Positions 59,745 through 61,143 of a stretch of DNA of 61,143 nucleotides are shown here, piece after piece. A program made the position numbers and the translations under genes. Position 1 is the stretch's first letter. The number at the start of each line of letters is the position of its first letter. The notes beneath the pieces are model-generated. The model ran no database searches. It saw only the letters and a program-made list of their open reading frames with translations, and was not told where the DNA came from. This DNA comes from an uncultured Candidatus Saccharibacteria bacterium (lineage in GTDB: Bacteria; Patescibacteriota; Saccharimonadia; Saccharimonadales; Saccharimonadaceae). The stretch spans positions 1-61,143 of the forward strand of contig CALEJV010000008.1 of the NCBI GenBank assembly GCA_937898545.1, in the 5' to 3' direction.

Positions 59745-61143
59745 ATGATGACAATTCATATTACTAAGCGTGATGGTACGACCGAGCCATTTGACACAAC
59801 CAAGATAAATGCCACGTTGCTGGCGGCAAGCCAGGGGCTGGCTGATCCGTTGCAGAAGATCGTGCAGATTGCTCGTGAGCTGCAACTGACGCTCTTTGAT
59901 GGGATGACGACCAAGCAGCTGGAGGAGACGCTCATCCAGACGACAGTGCAGAATATTAAGGATGACCCAGACTACGACACGATTGCGGCGCGCCTGCTGC
60001 TGGGCACGATCTACCGCGATTTGCTCGGCGTATATACCACTGATGAAGAGCTGCGCCAGCGTCATAGGGAGGCCTTCCCGCGTTATATTCGCCAGGCGGT
60101 GGCCGACGGTTTGCTCGACCCGCGCATGCAAGATGAGACGATCTTCGACCTCGAGCGCCTGGCTGCCGCACTTGACCCGAGTAAAGATACACTCAGTAAA
60201 TATCTTGGCGTGGTAACCAACCGCAACCGCTACGCCCTGCGCAAGCAAAACGGTGAGCCGCTCGAAGTGCCGCAGTTTACTACTATGCGCATTGCCATGG
60301 GTCTGAGCTACAACGAGGAGCACCCCACCGAAGCAGCCATTGAGTTTTACCGCCACATGGCTAATCTCGAATACAGCCCGGGCGGTAGCACCCGCGTTAA
60401 TGCTGGTGGATTGTTCCCACAGCTGAGCAACTGCTTCGTCATGGAAGTGCAGGACGATATGGAGTCGATTGCTAAGAGTGTGCGCGATACAATGTGGATT
60501 GCTAAAGGGACAGGCGGTATCGGTGTCAGTTTTACGAAGCTGCGGGCGGCGGGTAGCCCCGTCAAGACAACTAACACAACAAGCACGGGGCCAATCCCCT
60601 TTATGAAGATGGTCGACACGGCACTGTTTGCTGTCTCGCGCAAAGGCAAGAAGATGGGCGCAGCGGCCGCGTATATGGAGAACTGGCACATCGATTTTAG
60701 AGAATTCATCGACCTGCGCTCGAACTCCGGCGACCCATATTTGCGGACACGCTACCTCGACACAGCGGTGTTTATTAGTGATGAATTTATGCGCCGGGTG
60801 CAGGCGGATGAAGATTGGTATCTCTTTGATCCAGCTGAGGTGAGTGACCTGAGTGAGCTGTATGGCGCGGCTTTTGCTAAGCGGTATGCCTATTACATCA
60901 CCCAGGCCGAAGCAGGCAAGCTACGCGCTTACGACAAGCTGCCTGCTCGCCAACAATTCCACAAGATTCTCAGCAGCTTGCAGGCGACCGGCCACCCATG
61001 GCTCACCTGGAAGGATGCCATCAACCTCCGGGCGCTTAATAATAACACTGGCACCATTCATCTTAGTAACCTCTGTACAGAGATCACCTTGCCGCAAGAT
61101 GAGCACAATATTGCGGTGTGTAATCTGGTGAGTATTAACCTCA
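59745..61143 (+). CDS. Ribonucleoside-diphosphate reductase large subunit, 3-prime truncated by the window
   Basis: 466 codons are open to the last base. An N-terminal ATP-cone domain (about 1-95, HITKRDGTTEPFDTTKINA) precedes the catalytic barrel. Landmarks: redox Cys in QLSNCFVMEV, the glycine-rich GTGGIGVSF, and the active-site loop LSNLCTEI, with the catalytic Cys, Asn and Glu, then CNLVSINL. This fits NrdA/NrdJ-type reductases; class I is favoured by annotation habit, but class II cannot be excluded without the C-terminus. Two in-frame ATGs at 59745 and 59748 follow GGGGAGG; the second has better spacing. The product makes deoxynucleotides for replication. Confidence 0.92.
   Translation, partial: MMTIHITKRDGTTEPFDTTKINATLLAASQGLADPLQKIVQIARELQLTLFDGMTTKQLEETLIQTTVQNIKDDPDYDTIAARLLLGTIYRDLLGVYTTDEELRQRHREAFPRYIRQAVADGLLDPRMQDETIFDLERLAAALDPSKDTLSKYLGVVTNRNRYALRKQNGEPLEVPQFTTMRIAMGLSYNEEHPTEAAIEFYRHMANLEYSPGGSTRVNAGGLFPQLSNCFVMEVQDDMESIAKSVRDTMWIAKGTGGIGVSFTKLRAAGSPVKTTNTTSTGPIPFMKMVDTALFAVSRKGKKMGAAAAYMENWHIDFREFIDLRSNSGDPYLRTRYLDTAVFISDEFMRRVQADEDWYLFDPAEVSDLSELYGAAFAKRYAYYITQAEAGKLRAYDKLPARQQFHKILSSLQATGHPWLTWKDAINLRALNNNTGTIHLSNLCTEITLPQDEHNIAVCNLVSINL

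Noticed and set aside
1..61143. CRISPR array
   Set aside because: No regularly spaced direct repeats were seen; the repeated segments are the island repeats, low-complexity coding sequence and tRNA-Ser genes.

Overview
The window looks like one end of a contig from a Saccharibacteria (TM7, Candidate Phyla Radiation) genome, most likely a host-associated and possibly oral strain. This is inferred from gene content and order: dnaN-recF beside a PrgI/VirB4/VirB6 type IV secretion (T4SS) cluster, many short VirB2-like pilins, a SemiSWEET transporter, FemAB-type ligases, and genes whose -10 box ends six or seven bases before the ATG. TGA is used as a stop (for example at the end of recF), so this is not one of the CPR lineages that recode UGA. 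The first 47 bases are not genomic: positions 14-47 are an Illumina Nextera transposase adapter, so dnaN lacks its true 5-prime end.

Layout. 48-1948: partial dnaN and recF. 1955-16112 (minus strand): a T4SS operon, in transcription order VirB6/TrbL-like membrane protein, PrgI protein with a long Pro/Gln tail, TraC-like protein, VirB4 ATPase, a 1031-residue membrane protein ending in a VanY D,D-carboxypeptidase, a secreted protein with lysozyme and NlpC/P60 domains, and two single-pass proteins. 16309-24570: small membrane or anchored proteins, tRNA-Ser(GGA), a MacB-like ABC exporter, a PGI/PMI-like SIS protein, an orphan PD-(D/E)XK-like protein. 24596-35503: murE-like ligase, tsaD, a deoxyribosyltransferase-like protein, two FemAB-type ligases, valS, rlmH, HIT protein. 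35603-40727: two more tRNA-Ser genes, a lone pilin, a large secreted beta-helix plus leucine-rich-repeat protein, and SemiSWEET.

40850-45469 is a foreign island at the 3-prime end of tRNA-Arg(GCG). It carries a GC-rich DrrAB-type ABC exporter, a 5-prime fragment of an actinobacterial-type luxS, a 3-prime fragment of an unknown gene, and a large serine recombinase lacking its catalytic N-terminus. A 107-bp near-perfect direct repeat bounds it, and the left copy includes the tail of a second, diverged recombinase gene, which suggests tandem integrations. Saccharibacteria live on Actinomyces/Schaalia-type hosts, so host-to-epibiont transfer is a natural hypothesis.

45586-61143: small membrane proteins, one gene broken at a G9 tract, tRNA-Ser(TGA), comF-like gene and hsp20, then a second T4SS locus: five pilin-like genes in a row, divergent from a second VirB6-like gene with an Asn/Gln-rich linker. 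After these come a lipoprotein, a NatAB-type exporter, a membrane-spermidine-synthase-like protein, and the start of a ribonucleotide reductase large subunit that runs off the window.

The most notable theme is a T4SS-derived envelope machine split over two or three loci: one VirB4 ATPase, two VirB6-like channel proteins, six different pilin-like subunits and several peptidoglycan hydrolase domains. No VirD4 or VirB11 homologue is visible here. It would suit attachment to, or penetration of, a Gram-positive host wall.
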